The notes beneath the pieces are model-generated. The model saw only the letters and a list, made by a program, of their open reading frames with translations. It made no database searches and was not told where the DNA came from. The position numbers and the translations under genes were made by a program. A stretch of 64,000 nt of DNA from Actimicrobium sp047621665 (GTDB taxonomy: Bacteria; Pseudomonadota; Gammaproteobacteria; Burkholderiales; Burkholderiaceae_D): positions 41,003 through 105,002 of the forward strand of contig JBLHMB010000006.1 in NCBI GenBank assembly GCA_047621665.1, read 5' to 3'. This document shows, in pieces, positions 9,272 to 17,588 of the stretch (positions are counted from its first letter, which is position 1; every line of letters starts with the position of its first letter).

Positions 9272-12200
9272 TCAGAAAATTGCCGGTGCGGCAGGGCAGC
9301 CGCGCCAGCTCGATCCGGCCGGGATGAATTCGCCTTTCATTACCAATGTCAGTGCACCGAGTCGCGCATCGTCGCCGATCACGGCGCCGTAGAGCACCAG
9401 ACTGCGCGGTCCCATGTAGACACGCTTGCCGATGATGACGTGGTCGATTTTCATCACACGATCTTCAAACAGGTGGGTTTGCGGACAGGCCAGCGCGTTG
9501 ATCTCGCTGTAGTCGCCGATGCTGACGCAATCGAATTCGGTGATCTGGGTGGTGTCCATGTAGACCCCGCGACCGATCTTGCAACCGAGCAGGCGCAAGG
9601 CCCACGGCAGCATCGGCGTGCCGCGCAGGTAGTTCATGAAGTTCAGCACTGCAACCCCCTCGTAGAGGTTGGTAGCGGCTTCCGATAGCCACACAAAGGG
9701 CGTCCACATCGGTTCGCTACGCTTGTCGTAACGGCGCAGCAACAGCCATTTGAACAGGGCCACGAACAGGAAGCTGCCGGCACCGTAGGTCATTCCGGTC
9801 AATGCCAGGCTGCGCAGTACCGGCCACCAGACGCCGGCACCGGCCAGCGGCATCAGGTCGAGTACAACGGTGTAGCCGACCGCAGTGACGATGGCGTGGG
9901 GTGCAATGATACGGAAGGCTTCGATCAGGCCACGCGCCAGGCGGCGTTGCGGCGAGGGATGGAAGGTCAGATTTTCCGGGAAGCCGCTGACGGTCTCGCG
10001 TGCCGGCAAATTGATCGGTGGCGAGCCGAACCAGGTATCACCTTCCTTCATCTGGTGATTTTCCGGCGCGCGCGAACAGACGCCGATCAGCACGTTCTCG
10101 GGCAGGATCGTGCCATCGGGGATGTAGGCGGCATTGCCCACGAAGCTGCGCTTTGAAATCACCGTTGGCTGCATCGTCATCCAGCCGCCATCGATCTGTT
10201 CGTCGCCCAGCAGCACGGCATCGGCGATGAAGGTTTCATCACCCAGCGTCAGCATGTCCGGTATCACGCCCAGCGCCGTCGAGATTTCGGCATCGCGTCC
10301 CACTTTGGCACCGAGCAGCCGATACCAGAACGGCGCGAACACGGTCGCATAGACGCCATGCAGCACTTGCAGGCTCGATTCCTGGATCTGGTTGACCAGC
10401 CACTTGCGGCAGTAGACATTGCTGTGCACCGGCCAGCTGCCCGGCTTGAGTTTCGGCAGCAAACCCCAGCGGATGCCGGCCGACAGCAGCGCGGTACACA
10501 GGATCATTACTGCCGCTGCCGGACAGGCCATGATGAAATATTTGGTCAGCTGGAAGGCGTCGTTCGAACTTTGCAGCCATGGCGAGCGGTCGGCATCATC
10601 AAGCCAGTCGATCAGCATGAAGCTCGGAAATACCGGCATGAAGAACAGCGTCGTGATCAGCAGTGCGCCGAAGACGAAGTACACCGCCTCGCAGCTCTTG
10701 CGTAACTTGGATACCGGCGGGCGCGGCCGGTTCGAGGTCATGTCGAACGGACCGGTGTCGCTGGCCGGCGAACCGCTCCAGTTACGTCCGGCCGGGATCG
10801 CCATGCCATCGCTGAGGGCCGACTGAGCGTCGAGATGGCCGTAATCACCGATGCTGGTATTGCCTTCCAAAATCGAATACGAACCGACGCAGGTGTGCTC
10901 GCCCAGCGTGATCGCGCCGATGATCAGTTCGCCGTGCTGGACCCGGGCGTTCTCGAAATTGGTGGCGTTGCCGATGCTGCTGCCGGAGCCGATGGTCAGC
11001 AGGTGCGCAGCGCGCAGCGTCATCGAGCCGATCACGACATCGCGGCCGATGCGTGCACCGAGCGCGCGCAGCCAGCCGTTATACAGCGACGAACCGCTCA
11101 GCAGATAGGCTGGCGCGGATTCGATCACGCGGTCGGCCAGCCACCAGCGGTAATAGGTCAGTCCCCAGAGCGGGTAGCGGCCGGGTTTCAGGCGGCGTAC
11201 CAGCAGCAACTGCGCGACGATGGCAAAGCCGAATTCAAGCAGCGTGGCCAGCATGAAAATACCGACCGAGATGGCGATGGCACGCACGATCGAGTCGCCC
11301 GGATCGCCGGTGAAGTAGTGATAGGTAAAGAACGGTGCCAGCCATTGCGCCATGCGCAAGGCCACCAGTGCGGGAATGGCAGCGGCTTGTCCGGCACCGC
11401 ACAACCAGCGTCGCCAGGTCACCGGCGGGGTCCAGTTCAGATCGGGCGCGACGGTCGCCGGCGGTGCTTCGGCCAGCACGTCGGCGATGCGTCCGACCAG
11501 CCGGTTCTTGTAGATATCGCTGACGGTCACATGGGCAAAGCGCGGATCGGCGCGCAAGGCCGAGGCCAGTCGTGCGGCAAACAGCGAATGGCCACCGAGA
11601 TCGGTAAAAAAATCCAGCGTGCGCCGGATCGGCTGCCCCGGAAACAACTTGCCGAGTGCGCCGAACAGGGCTTCTTCGGCCATGTTCAGCGGCGCATCTG
11701 ACGCCGCGGCATCGACCGCAACGAACGTCAGCGCACGTGCCTTGAGGCTGTTGCGATCAATCTTGCCGGACGTCAGGCGCGGCATCTCGGTCAGGGTTTC
11801 GTAGTGCCCCGGCACCATGTAGGGCGGCAGTACCTGCATCAGCGCGGACCGCAACATGGCCGCTGTCGGCACGTCTGCGGCATCGACCACCAGGAAGGCG
11901 ACCAGCTGATCGATGCCGGCTTCCTGACGCAGCAGGACGGCAGCCGTACCGACACCGGCCTGTTCGACCAGCACCGCTTCGATCTCGCCGAGTTCGACCC
12001 GGAAGCCGCGGATCTTGACTTGGGAATCGGTACGGCCAAGGCAATCGACATTGCCGTGCTCGTCGATACGGGCCAGGTCGCCGGTGCGGTACAGACGGCG
12101 GTCATGCTCGCCGGTCGACCACGGATTGGCGAGGAATTTTTCAGCGGTCAGGTCGGGCCGGCCCAGATAGCCGAGTGCCACACCGGGACCGGTGATGGCC

Positions 12201-13276
12201 AGTTCGCCGAGCGCGCCGCGCGCCAGCAGCGTCAGTGCATGGGCCGGATCGGGATCGATCACCATCAGGCCGTAGTTGGGTAGCGGCCGGCCGATTGTCA
12301 CCGGCTCGCCGGTTTGCAGTGCGGCCAGGCTGGCCGAGACCGTGGCTTCGGTCGGGCCATAGGTATTGAAGAGTGCACGGCCCGGTTTGTCCCAGCGCGT
12401 CACCAGTGCCTGCGGACACATTTCGCCGCCGAGGTTGATCAGGCGCAGGCTGTCGACGTCGTGGCTGAACAGGGCCAGCAAGGTCGGCACCGCATGCAGC
12501 ACGGTGACTTGATTATTAGCCAGCGCCAGCGGTAATGCCTCGGGGTCGCCAGCCAGTTCTTTCGGCGCCAGCCAGAGAGTCGCGCCGACCAGATAGCTGA
12601 TCCAGATTTCTTCGAACGACATGTCGAAAGCCACTGAAAAACCCTGATAGACGCGGTCGCTTGCACGCACGTCCAGCACTGCGTTTTCGCTGCGCAGGAA
12701 ATGGCAGATCGCACCCTGGCTGATCTCGATACCTTTCGGTTTGCCGGTCGAGCCGGAGGTGTAGATCACGTAGGCCGGATCGTGCGCACGCACGTCGCTG
12801 CGACGCGCGTCGGTGGTGGTGACGAGCAGGTTTTCGACGGTCCAGACCGGGCAGCTGGCACTCATCAGTTGCGGTGCAAAGTGCAGGCAGCTGACGATGC
12901 CGGCGGCCTTCGCATCCTCGAGGCATACCGCGATCCGCTCGACCGGTGTATCGGCATCGAACGGCAACCAGCCGGCCCCGCTTTTGGCGATGCCGAGCTG
13001 GGCGATCAGCAGATCGATGCCGCGCGGTAGCCACAGGCCTACCAGCTGGCCGGCGCCGACGCCGCTGGCGATCAGGCCGGCCGCAATGCGGTCGGCGGCG
13101 GCGTCGAGTTCGGTATAGGTCAGCTGGCGCTGGTCGAAGATCAGCGCGACCTGATCGGGGACGCGCTGCGCGCTGGCTTCGAACAGATCGGCCAGGATTT
13201 CATTGCGGATCAGGTCGGGGCGGGACGGACCCTGCAGGACGTCATGCAGGGCATCGGAAAGCGGCGAGGAATTCAT
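9272..13276 (-). CDS. Pls/PosA-type membrane nonribosomal peptide synthetase
   Basis: A 1334-residue protein with an adenylation domain (about 1-500: YTSGSTGKPKG, YRTGDLARID, KIRGFRVELGE, LTSGKIDRNSL), a carrier domain with phosphopantetheine Ser at about 564 in DLGGHS, and a membrane C-terminal half. That half holds three repeats, each of transmembrane helices plus a left-handed beta-helix (hexapeptide) stretch beginning near IGRDVVIG, VGRDAEIS and IGRGVYMD. This is the layout of epsilon-poly-lysine synthetase (Pls) and related homopolymer synthetases, which lack condensation and thioesterase domains. The amino acid used cannot be assigned by eye. It is followed directly by its probable phosphopantetheinyl transferase. 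Confidence 0.9.
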   Translation of the reverse strand: MNSSPLSDALHDVLQGPSRPDLIRNEILADLFEASAQRVPDQVALIFDQRQLTYTELDAAADRIAAGLIASGVGAGQLVGLWLPRGIDLLIAQLGIAKSGAGWLPFDADTPVERIAVCLEDAKAAGIVSCLHFAPQLMSASCPVWTVENLLVTTTDARRSDVRAHDPAYVIYTSGSTGKPKGIEISQGAICHFLRSENAVLDVRASDRVYQGFSVAFDMSFEEIWISYLVGATLWLAPKELAGDPEALPLALANNQVTVLHAVPTLLALFSHDVDSLRLINLGGEMCPQALVTRWDKPGRALFNTYGPTEATVSASLAALQTGEPVTIGRPLPNYGLMVIDPDPAHALTLLARGALGELAITGPGVALGYLGRPDLTAEKFLANPWSTGEHDRRLYRTGDLARIDEHGNVDCLGRTDSQVKIRGFRVELGEIEAVLVEQAGVGTAAVLLRQEAGIDQLVAFLVVDAADVPTAAMLRSALMQVLPPYMVPGHYETLTEMPRLTSGKIDRNSLKARALTFVAVDAAASDAPLNMAEEALFGALGKLFPGQPIRRTLDFFTDLGGHSLFAARLASALRADPRFAHVTVSDIYKNRLVGRIADVLAEAPPATVAPDLNWTPPVTWRRWLCGAGQAAAIPALVALRMAQWLAPFFTYHYFTGDPGDSIVRAIAISVGIFMLATLLEFGFAIVAQLLLVRRLKPGRYPLWGLTYYRWWLADRVIESAPAYLLSGSSLYNGWLRALGARIGRDVVIGSMTLRAAHLLTIGSGSSIGNATNFENARVQHGELIIGAITLGEHTCVGSYSILEGNTSIGDYGHLDAQSALSDGMAIPAGRNWSGSPASDTGPFDMTSNRPRPPVSKLRKSCEAVYFVFGALLITTLFFMPVFPSFMLIDWLDDADRSPWLQSSNDAFQLTKYFIMACPAAAVMILCTALLSAGIRWGLLPKLKPGSWPVHSNVYCRKWLVNQIQESSLQVLHGVYATVFAPFWYRLLGAKVGRDAEISTALGVIPDMLTLGDETFIADAVLLGDEQIDGGWMTMQPTVISKRSFVGNAAYIPDGTILPENVLIGVCSRAPENHQMKEGDTWFGSPPINLPARETVSGFPENLTFHPSPQRRLARGLIEAFRIIAPHAIVTAVGYTVVLDLMPLAGAGVWWPVLRSLALTGMTYGAGSFLFVALFKWLLLRRYDKRSEPMWTPFVWLSEAATNLYEGVAVLNFMNYLRGTPMLPWALRLLGCKIGRGVYMDTTQITEFDCVSIGDYSEINALACPQTHLFEDRVMKIDHVIIGKRVYMGPRSLVLYGAVIGDDARLGALTLVMKGEFIPAGSSWRGCPAAPAIF

Positions 13277-13337
13277 CTGGAGCCAATGGCGGAAAACGCA
13301 GAGATTAGCACGCCACCGGCGGTAAAACCGACTCGTT

Positions 13338-14612
13338 TCAGTCGCCCGGAATGGCCCGGTTGCGCGCGACGTCGAAGGCTGTCACCGGTGGTCGCGCATT
13401 GCCCCATGTGGCCCGCGTGTACGACACCACTGCAGCGACTTCGGCATCGCTCAACACGGCGGCAAATGGCGGCATGCCATACGGTCGCGGATTGCCGCCG
13501 GTGCTGGGCGGGAAGCCGCCGTTGAGCACCATGCGGATCGGATTGACGGCCGATTCCATCGTGATGGCGCGGTTGCCGGCCAGCGGCGGATAGTGCGGTG
13601 GAATCCCGTTGCCATTGGCTTGATGACAACTGACGCAATGCTGTTCATAGAGCTTGCTGCCGAGCTGTTGGGTGCGCTCATCGAGCACCACCGGTGGCAA
13701 GGCCGGCTCGCCGGTTTGCGGCAGTGACTTCAGATAACCGGCCATCGCTTGCAGGTCCGGTTCCGACAGATGCTGGAGGCTGGACCCGACCACTTCAGCC
13801 ATCGGGCCGAATACGGCACCACGCGGCGAGATGCCGGTTTGCAGCAAGTCAACGATATGCGATTGCTGCCAGTCGCCGAGACCGGCTTCGCTGCTCGATG
13901 TCAGCGACGGCGCATACCAGTCCAGCACCGGGATCAGGCCACCGTCGAGTCCGCCGCGGCTGCCGCCCAGCGTAGTGCGGCTGGCATGGCAGGCGCTGCA
14001 ATGACCGGGGCCCTCGACCAGATAGGCGCCGCGATTCCAGGCCACCGACTTGCTCGCATCGACTGCTTGCGTGCCCGGTGTGAAATACAGCACGCGCCAC
14101 GCCGCCAGCAGCGGGCGCTGGTTGTACGGGAAGCGCAGCGTGTTGGGACGGTTCTCCTGCGCCACCGGTGCCAGCGTCTTGAAGTAGGCGTACATCGCAT
14201 CGCTGTCGGGGCGCGTCATGCGGGTGTAATTGGTGTACGGAAAAGCCGGGTACAGAAAGCTACCGTCGCGTGATTTGCCGTTATGCAGCGCCCGCCAGAA
14301 ATCATCAGCCGACCAGTTACCCAGACCGCTGGTCTTGTCCTGGGTCAGATTGGGTGAGAAGAGGGTGCCGAACGGTGTGGCGATCGGCCGCCCGCCGGCA
14401 TATTGCGCACCGCCGCGCATGGTGTGGCAACCCATGCAGTTGCCTGCCAGCGCCAGATATTTGCCTTGCGCAACCTGGATCGCGGAACCGGTGACCGGTA
14501 CGCCGACCGCATCGTGTCCGGGGTTGCGGATGAATTCTTTGGTGATCAGCAAGGCGGGGATCGCCAGCAGCAGGAACAGGGCGATACGCAGAAATCGTTT
14601 CATGGTGGTCAT
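13338..14612 (-). CDS. Triheme cytochrome c (dehydrogenase-type electron carrier subunit)
   Basis: A 424-residue exported cytochrome with an N-terminal hydrophobic segment (about 6-22) and three haem c sites: CMGCH (about 59), CSACH (about 206) and CVSCH (about 325). The three-haem layout matches the cytochrome subunit of membrane-bound alcohol, gluconate or aldehyde dehydrogenases, which pass electrons from a periplasmic dehydrogenase to ubiquinone or an oxidase. No dehydrogenase catalytic subunit is beside it. Its start overlaps the stop of the upstream cytochrome by 4 bases, so they form an operon. Confidence 0.9.
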   Translation of the reverse strand: MTTMKRFLRIALFLLLAIPALLITKEFIRNPGHDAVGVPVTGSAIQVAQGKYLALAGNCMGCHTMRGGAQYAGGRPIATPFGTLFSPNLTQDKTSGLGNWSADDFWRALHNGKSRDGSFLYPAFPYTNYTRMTRPDSDAMYAYFKTLAPVAQENRPNTLRFPYNQRPLLAAWRVLYFTPGTQAVDASKSVAWNRGAYLVEGPGHCSACHASRTTLGGSRGGLDGGLIPVLDWYAPSLTSSSEAGLGDWQQSHIVDLLQTGISPRGAVFGPMAEVVGSSLQHLSEPDLQAMAGYLKSLPQTGEPALPPVVLDERTQQLGSKLYEQHCVSCHQANGNGIPPHYPPLAGNRAITMESAVNPIRMVLNGGFPPSTGGNPRPYGMPPFAAVLSDAEVAAVVSYTRATWGNARPPVTAFDVARNRAIPGD

Positions 14613-15316
14613 CCTTGTGGAACGCTGCCGCAGGACAGTGGCATCGGCGCGGGCAGAGAGGTGGCCGGCCTGGCACCGGCCGGCACCGGTTGGCTAGCCA
14701 GCCAGGCGGTGATCGCGCCAATGTCAGCGGTGCTCAATTGCGCGGCAATTTTGCCCATGCAATCGGGCGCGGCAGCGTGGCGCGTGCCGTTACGCCAGGC
14801 ACCGAATTGCGCGGCGAGATAATCGCGCGGCAAACCCACCAGACCGGGGATGGCGGGTGCCACGCCGGTCAATGCGCTGCCGTGGCAGGCGATGCAGGCC
14901 GGGATGTTTTGTGCAACATCGCCGTGGAGTACCAGCGCCTGCCCGCGCGCAGCCACGCCGGCCGTGACCGTCAGCGGTTGCGGTGGCGGATACGGCACCT
15001 CCAGCGCCGAAAAATAGTCAGCCAGTTCGTGCAGGTAGGCATCCGACAGGTTGCTGACCATGTAAATCATTTGCGGATAAGTGCGCCGGCCATCGCGAAA
15101 ATTGATCAGCTGGTTGGCCAGGTAACCGGCCGGTTTGCCGGCGATGCGCGGGTAGTAGACGTCGGCGCCGCGCTTGCCGTCAATGTTGTGGCAGGCGATG
15201 CAGGCGACAGCACGCTGGGCGATGCTGTCTTCAAGGACGGGGGCGGCGAGTGCGCTGCCTGTTGCCGCGGCCAGCAGCAGTGACGGCAGAATGCGGAAAA
15301 GGCGGGTGGATGTCAT
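14609..15316 (-). CDS. Diheme cytochrome c (c4-like)
   Basis: A 235-residue periplasmic protein with a signal peptide (hydrophobic core LPSLLLAAATGSALAA) and two CIACH haem sites, at about 38 and 142, one per c4-like half. Each half has the family's YLANQL or YLAAQF helix. It is first in a two-gene minus-strand operon with the triheme cytochrome, joined by an ATGA overlap. It probably relays electrons between that protein and a terminal oxidase. The divergent lrgA gene starts 113 bases away. Confidence 0.88.
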   Translation of the reverse strand: MTSTRLFRILPSLLLAAATGSALAAPVLEDSIAQRAVACIACHNIDGKRGADVYYPRIAGKPAGYLANQLINFRDGRRTYPQMIYMVSNLSDAYLHELADYFSALEVPYPPPQPLTVTAGVAARGQALVLHGDVAQNIPACIACHGSALTGVAPAIPGLVGLPRDYLAAQFGAWRNGTRHAAAPDCMGKIAAQLSTADIGAITAWLASQPVPAGARPATSLPAPMPLSCGSVPQG

Positions 15317-15373
15317 GGCAGATGCAATGTGACCGGTAGATCGGGGACTGCATTCTACTGCGACCGTCTGCGG

Positions 15374-15401
15374 TTGCCGTCAGGAGCACGAATGCTAGAC
15401 T
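15374..15401 (+). promoter_or_regulatory. Possible sigma70 promoter for lrgAB
   Basis: A TTGCCG box (15374-15379) lies 16 bases before TAGACT (15396-15401), and lrgA begins 29 bases further on. Both hexamers are moderate matches read by eye only. Confidence 0.35.
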
Positions 15402-15429
15402 CTGCGTCTTTGCACAATCCGGAGTCATC

Positions 15430-15762
15430 ATGATCGCCACGTTCGCTACGCTGCTGGTGTTTCAGGCCCTCGGCGAAGGTCTGTCGTATGCGTTGTCGTT
15501 GCCAATCCCGGGTCCGGTGATCGGCATGGTGCTGCTGCTGGGATACCTGATGCTGCGGCCCGCCGAAGCCGAAAAATTGGCACCGACGTCAATGGGTCTG
15601 CTGCGTCATCTGTCACTATTATTCGTGCCGGCCGGGGTCGGCATCATGGTTCATGCGAGGTTGATCGCCGCCGAGTGGTTGCCGATTTCGACGGCGCTGC
15701 TGGCCAGCGTGGTGGTATCGATCGCAGTCACTGCGGCCGTTGTCCGGGCCTTGCAGAAATGA
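15430..15762 (+). CDS. lrgA: CidA/LrgA family holin-like protein
   Basis: A 110-residue membrane protein with about four transmembrane helices and the conserved IPGPVIGM motif near residues 26-33. The CidA/LrgA family is linked to control of murein hydrolase activity, export of small organic acids and programmed lysis. A possible weak ribosome binding site (CCGGAGTC) precedes the ATG. The stop overlaps the next gene (ATGA), the usual coupling with lrgB. Confidence 0.9.
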   Translation: MIATFATLLVFQALGEGLSYALSLPIPGPVIGMVLLLGYLMLRPAEAEKLAPTSMGLLRHLSLLFVPAGVGIMVHARLIAAEWLPISTALLASVVVSIAVTAAVVRALQK

Positions 15763-16484
15763 CGCCCAAGCTCAACGAGATCTGGGTCTATCTGGCAGCG
15801 TCGCCGCTGCTGGGACTGACGGCGACCTTGCTGGCTTATCAGGTCGCGACGCTGATTTACAAGCGTGCCAAATTTAATCCGCTGGCCAATCCGGTAGCGA
15901 TCGCGGTAGCTATCCTGGTGATGCTGCTGACGCTGACCGGCACCTCATACAAGACCTATTTTGATGGCGCGCAATTTGTCCATTTCCTTTTGGGGCCGGC
16001 TACGGTCGCGCTGGCGATCCCGCTCTACCAGCAATTGCCGGCCTTGCGGCGCGACTGGTTTGCGCTACTCGTTGGCATGCTGGCCGGCAGCACGGCGGCA
16101 ATCACCACGGCCATGGGTGTGGCCTGGGCGCTGGGCGCGTCGCCGGTCACCATCCTGTCGCTGGCACCGAAGTCGGTGACCTCGCCGATTGCGATGGGTA
16201 TCGCCGAAAAAATCGGCGGCTTGCCGTCGCTGACAGCGGTGATGGTGATTGCCACCGGCATCCTCGGTGCGACGCTGGCGCGCACCATCCTGACCTGGAT
16301 GAAATTCACCGATCACAAGGTGATGGGCTTTGCGCTCGGCGTCACCGCCCACGGCATCGGCACGGCGCGCGGGTTTCAGGTCAGTGAAGAAATGGGCGCG
16401 TTTGCCGGACTGGCGATGGGGTTGTCGGGGGTGATGACGGCATTGTTGTTGCCGTTGGGGTTGAAGGTGCTGGGGGTGATTTAG
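15759..16484 (+). CDS. lrgB: LrgB family protein
   Basis: A 241-residue integral membrane protein with eight or so hydrophobic segments and the LrgB hallmarks FLLGPATVALA, PKSVTSPIA and HGIGTARGF. LrgB works with LrgA/CidA; in plants a fused homologue transports glycolate and glycerate. The start at 15759 overlaps the lrgA stop. A hairpin follows the stop codon. No LytTR or LysR regulator is adjacent, so control of the pair cannot be read here. Confidence 0.92.
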   Translation: MTPKLNEIWVYLAASPLLGLTATLLAYQVATLIYKRAKFNPLANPVAIAVAILVMLLTLTGTSYKTYFDGAQFVHFLLGPATVALAIPLYQQLPALRRDWFALLVGMLAGSTAAITTAMGVAWALGASPVTILSLAPKSVTSPIAMGIAEKIGGLPSLTAVMVIATGILGATLARTILTWMKFTDHKVMGFALGVTAHGIGTARGFQVSEEMGAFAGLAMGLSGVMTALLLPLGLKVLGVI

Positions 16485-16498
16485 TGCGGTTGATTGTT

Positions 16499-16525
16499 GG
16501 TGCAATGCCCTTCGGCTATTGCACC
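16499..16525. terminator. Hairpin between lrgB and hicB
   Basis: GGTGCAAT-GCC pairs with GGC-(T)-ATTGCACC around a CTTC loop, overlapping the hicB stop codon. The genes converge here, so the hairpin may end transcription from both sides. It lacks a clean T tract on either strand, so termination is a guess. Confidence 0.4.
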
Positions 16526-16944
16526 CTGCTTGATTTTGCGAGCTTGGGTTGCGATGCTTCGGTGACTCCGACGCGGGCCAGGTAAGCGGAACGACTTTCA
16601 CCGGCACGCTTTGCCGCTGCATCGATGATGAACAGCGCGCGACGTGACAGCGTGATGTTGATCCGTTCGGTGACGTCTTCGAGCCGGCTCATGTCGATGT
16701 CCACGAGTACCCACATCCAGCCGGCGTAATCGGGGTTTTTCTGGTGCACCGACAAGGCATGAGCGGCTGGGATCGGCTCGCCCGCAGCGAGCAATGCTTC
16801 GATATGCAGTTCGATGGCTTCGGTGGTGTTGGTGACCGCTTCGTCGAGCGTTTCACCGGCAGAAAAACAACCCGGCAAGTCGGGGACGACAACGCCATAG
16901 GCAGTGGTGTCGCTGCCAGTTTCAATGACTATCGGATATCGCAT
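16516..16944 (-). CDS. hicB: HicB-family antitoxin with RHH DNA-binding domain
   Basis: A 142-residue antitoxin. The N-terminal HicB fold has YGVVVPDLPGCFSAGETLDEA (residues 16-36, written here only as the family's characteristic block) and the C-terminal part (about 92-130) looks like a ribbon-helix-helix repressor. HicB proteins neutralise the HicA mRNA interferase and repress their own operon. The gene starts 3 bases after the hicA stop, in the toxin-first order typical of hicAB. The coding frame is intact although the toxin start is abnormal. Confidence 0.9.
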   Translation of the reverse strand: MRYPIVIETGSDTTAYGVVVPDLPGCFSAGETLDEAVTNTTEAIELHIEALLAAGEPIPAAHALSVHQKNPDYAGWMWVLVDIDMSRLEDVTERINITLSRRALFIIDAAAKRAGESRSAYLARVGVTEASQPKLAKSSRVQ

Positions 16945-16947
16945 CGC

Positions 16948-17133
16948 TTACCCCTTCAATCCTGCCTGTTTCAAAATTGCCTTGACTAGTCCAATGCCCA
17001 ACTCCTTTTTGGGATGAGGGACGGTCACCACGCCAGGCCTGCCGGTTTTTCGTAATTGATGATGACTGCCGCTGACACGTGCGATTTCGAAACCGTTTTT
17101 TTCGAGAAGGCGAATCAGATCGGCACTTTCCGT
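16948..17133 (-). CDS. hicA: HicA-family toxin, start codon apparently changed ATG to ACG
   Basis: The frame encodes about 61 residues of a double-stranded-RNA-binding-like HicA mRNA interferase, including LIRLLEKNGFE, the catalytic-His block SGSHHQ and the typical end VTVPHPKKELGIGLVKAIL. Aligned with the usual N terminus (M-x-S-x-x-L-I), the initiator position is ACG at 17133-17131. No ATG, GTG or TTG lies in frame for at least 70 bases upstream. Either ACG is used weakly or the toxin is silenced while hicB stays intact. The 166 bases upstream hold no gene and no clear ribosome binding site. Confidence 0.75.
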   Translation of the reverse strand, partial: TESADLIRLLEKNGFEIARVSGSHHQLRKTGRPGVVTVPHPKKELGIGLVKAILKQAGLKG

Positions 17134-17299
17134 GGTGTGTATTCTACTTATTGGAAATGGTGTGGTCCAGAAGAATACTGGATGAGTAGCATTGTTATAA
17201 GCCTTGCAGTTTTGGTTGGTTTGCTGCAGCTCAGCAACGCCGTCGATTTTTTTTCTTAGCTATTTTTTGCCGCAGGCGTTGAAGGTTCGGAGGGAGGAT

Positions 17300-17587
17300 T
17301 TAGCGTGGTTGTTTGCTGGCGCGCGGCTCGTCGATTACTACATCCGACAGCGGCACCGCAACGCATGGCAAAATACGGCCGTCTTTTTTTTCATCCGCAC
17401 TCAGCCCCGGCCAGTCGACCCGGTAGCGCACGGTGCCGCTGTCGAGCCGGCACAGGCAAGTACGACAGGTGCCATTGCGGCACGAACTGGGTAGGGTGAT
17501 GCCGGCGGAGCGGGCAGCGTCCATCAGCGTGACGCCGTCGGGCACATCGAAGCGCCAGTCTTTGCCGCTGATCCGCGCGGAAAACAC
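17300..17587 (-). CDS. [2Fe-2S] plant-type ferredoxin
   Basis: A roughly 95-residue ferredoxin domain. The cluster ligands are visible as C-x4-C-x2-C (SSCRNGTCRTC) plus a distal Cys in ILPCVAV. It would be a small cytosolic electron carrier. The GTG at 17587 begins one base after the phosphatidylserine decarboxylase stop; a GTG at 17614 inside that gene is an alternative. No partner reductase or oxygenase is adjacent, so its redox partner is unknown. Confidence 0.8.
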   Translation of the reverse strand: MFSARISGKDWRFDVPDGVTLMDAARSAGITLPSSCRNGTCRTCLCRLDSGTVRYRVDWPGLSADEKKDGRILPCVAVPLSDVVIDEPRASKQPR

Positions 17588-17588
17588 C

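Noticed and set aside
10835..11701. 288-codon open frame on the plus strand
   Set aside because: Antisense of the Pls-like synthetase; GC-rich codon structure produces long opposite-strand frames here.
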